DNA of 64,000 nt from Numida meleagris (Eukaryota > Chordata > Aves > Galliformes > Numididae). Within the stretch, counting starts at the first letter, position 1. Each line of letters begins with the position of its first letter. The notes beneath the pieces are model-generated. The model ran no database searches. It worked only from the letters and a program-made list of their open reading frames with translations, and had not been told where the DNA came from. The position numbers and the translations under genes are program-made. Positions 36,311-64,000 of this stretch are shown here, piece by piece. The stretch covers positions 6,753,935 to 6,817,934 of the forward strand of contig NC_034421.1 of assembly GCF_002078875.1 (NCBI RefSeq), read 5' to 3'.

Positions 36311-36966
36311 TGTCAGCAGACAGCAAATGTGTGTGCACTGCAGCAGCACCCGAGGAGCCCAGGAGGACATGGGCTGTGCCAATCCTGCCTGGGGCAGAGA
36401 TTTCTGCAGAGGTTTGGGGCTGCTGCACCCTGAGCTCTTCCCCACTGCATCTACTGAGTGGGTCCTAACCCTGGAACTAGCTACAAAGAGAGGATTTGGA
36501 AATCCACACCTTTGTGTTTCAGGGTGCTGTAGCCAGGTTAGCATGGGGATGTTTTGGCCTTCCCTGGGTGGGCAGAAAGAGGTGCTCCAGGGGCTGACAG
36601 GATCTGGCAGATGCTGGTGGAAATAGGTTTTGCAGCGTTGAGTATTGAGAAGAGCCGCTGAATGTTGGTTCACCAGCACGGCGTGCCAGGGTACGAAGTA
36701 GTGACTTCTATGGACACACAGCGGATGCCCTTCTCTACTCCCTGCGCTGGGCTGGGTGCATGCCACGTCCTTGCTGCTAACTGTGCCAGTGGGAGAATAA
36801 GAACCATTTGGGGGGAAATATAAAGGAAAACTGTTCCTCTTGGAGCATTTTGTCCCCCAGGGTGTGGGGCTTGGCACACCCATTGTGGCATCTCCAGCAG
36901 AAAGCACCACTCTGAACGGAACATGCCCACACCACCTCCTCCGCTTTGTGTCTTGCAGTTGCAGCC

Positions 36967-63275
<26,309 letters not shown>

Positions 63276-64000
63276 CAACACGAGGTGCAACGATTCATTG
63301 CCAACGAAGTGCAATTTGCTCCCATTGAGTTTGGTTGTAAATATGCTGCTGCCACCTGCTACCATCGAGCAGAACCGCAGGGGCTGGGGCAGCCTGGATG
63401 CTGAGTGCGCACACAGGTGGCTGCAGATGGAGGCGGGGCTGAGGCACAGGTGCACGGAAAGAAATGCTGTATTGGTTTGATGGCATCCTTCCTAGCATCC
63501 TTCATTTCCAGTGTGTCATGGAATCAAGGACTGCAGACACATCTGGATGAAACCGCGCTGCCCTGTGCTCCCAGGGCACACACTCCTGGCACCAGTGGTC
63601 GCTGGAGCCCTGTCCCTTGTCCCCATGGCCATGGGCCGTGTGGCTGGGCAAAGTCCCAGCCTCTTGTGCAGGATGCGGCCCCAGTGTTCCCCTTGCAAGT
63701 GCAAAGCCCTGACCCCAGGTGCTCAAGCTGGAAGCACCAGGGACGGGGTACACTGTGCAGCAGTGCTGGGGCAATGGGAAGAAATGAGACCTTGGAGAAT
63801 CCCAGTGGCACATTATGTAGTCCTAAATGCAGATCCAGGCTGGTTCTGCCCAGCTGCCTGGGGGAGCAAGAAAAGCCCCGCAGCCCTTCCTGGCCATCAG
63901 CTTTGCTTAAGGGTTTGTCAATGACTGATAAAAATCTTCCTGATAATCTAATATCATCAACACTAGACTTATCCAAACTCACCAGGAGCCAGGAATGCCT
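63276..64000 (+). other. GRID2IP: GRID2IP 3' UTR and downstream sequence
   Basis: No coding sequence is recognised after the stop codon. No canonical AATAAA was found before the window ends. The best weak variant is GATAAA at 63927-63932, so the transcript may end there or beyond the window. In human the next gene on this side is KDELR2, and none of it is visible. Confidence 0.4.

Overview
The window is vertebrate nuclear DNA, almost certainly from a bird and most likely a galliform such as chicken. Six protein-coding genes are interrupted by short GT-AG introns, promoters sit in CpG islands, CR1-type retroposon tails are present, and the deduced proteins match well-known vertebrate families at nearly full length. 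I assembled each gene exon by exon and every reading frame closes. Lengths are MLST8 326 aa, BRICD5 213 aa, PGP 312 aa, E4F1 780 aa, ZDHHC4 343 aa and GRID2IP about 1230 aa.

Layout, left to right. 1-2.6 kb: no coding sequence I can support, a CpG island, and the MLST8 promoter with NRF1-, CRE- and CTCF-like sites. 2.6-7.6 kb (+): MLST8, an mTOR-complex WD40 protein. 8.2-11.1 kb (-): BRICD5, a BRICHOS membrane protein that converges on MLST8. 13.6-16.0 kb (-): PGP, a HAD phosphatase. PGP shares a CpG-island promoter head to head with E4F1 at 16.5-24.7 kb (+). 26.3-32.6 kb (-): ZDHHC4, a DHHC palmitoyltransferase that converges on E4F1. 33-37 kb: non-coding, with an AT-rich island. 37-63.3 kb (+): GRID2IP (delphilin), a PDZ/formin scaffold of the Purkinje-cell delta2 glutamate receptor.

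The first four genes follow the order on human 16p13.3. The last two follow human 7p22.1. The 1.6 kb between E4F1 and ZDHHC4 is therefore a junction between two segments that are separate in human, as expected for chicken chromosome 14.

I see no operon-like or novel multi-gene system. The most useful new observations are inside GRID2IP. A 14-nt alternative first coding exon (MSCLG) makes a short, probably palmitoylated isoform. The first coding exon carries an apparent extra PDZ-like module. A 93-nt phase-neutral mini-intron may be retained. No tRNA, rRNA, CRISPR or intact mobile element was seen. All splice sites were read by eye and none was tested against transcripts.
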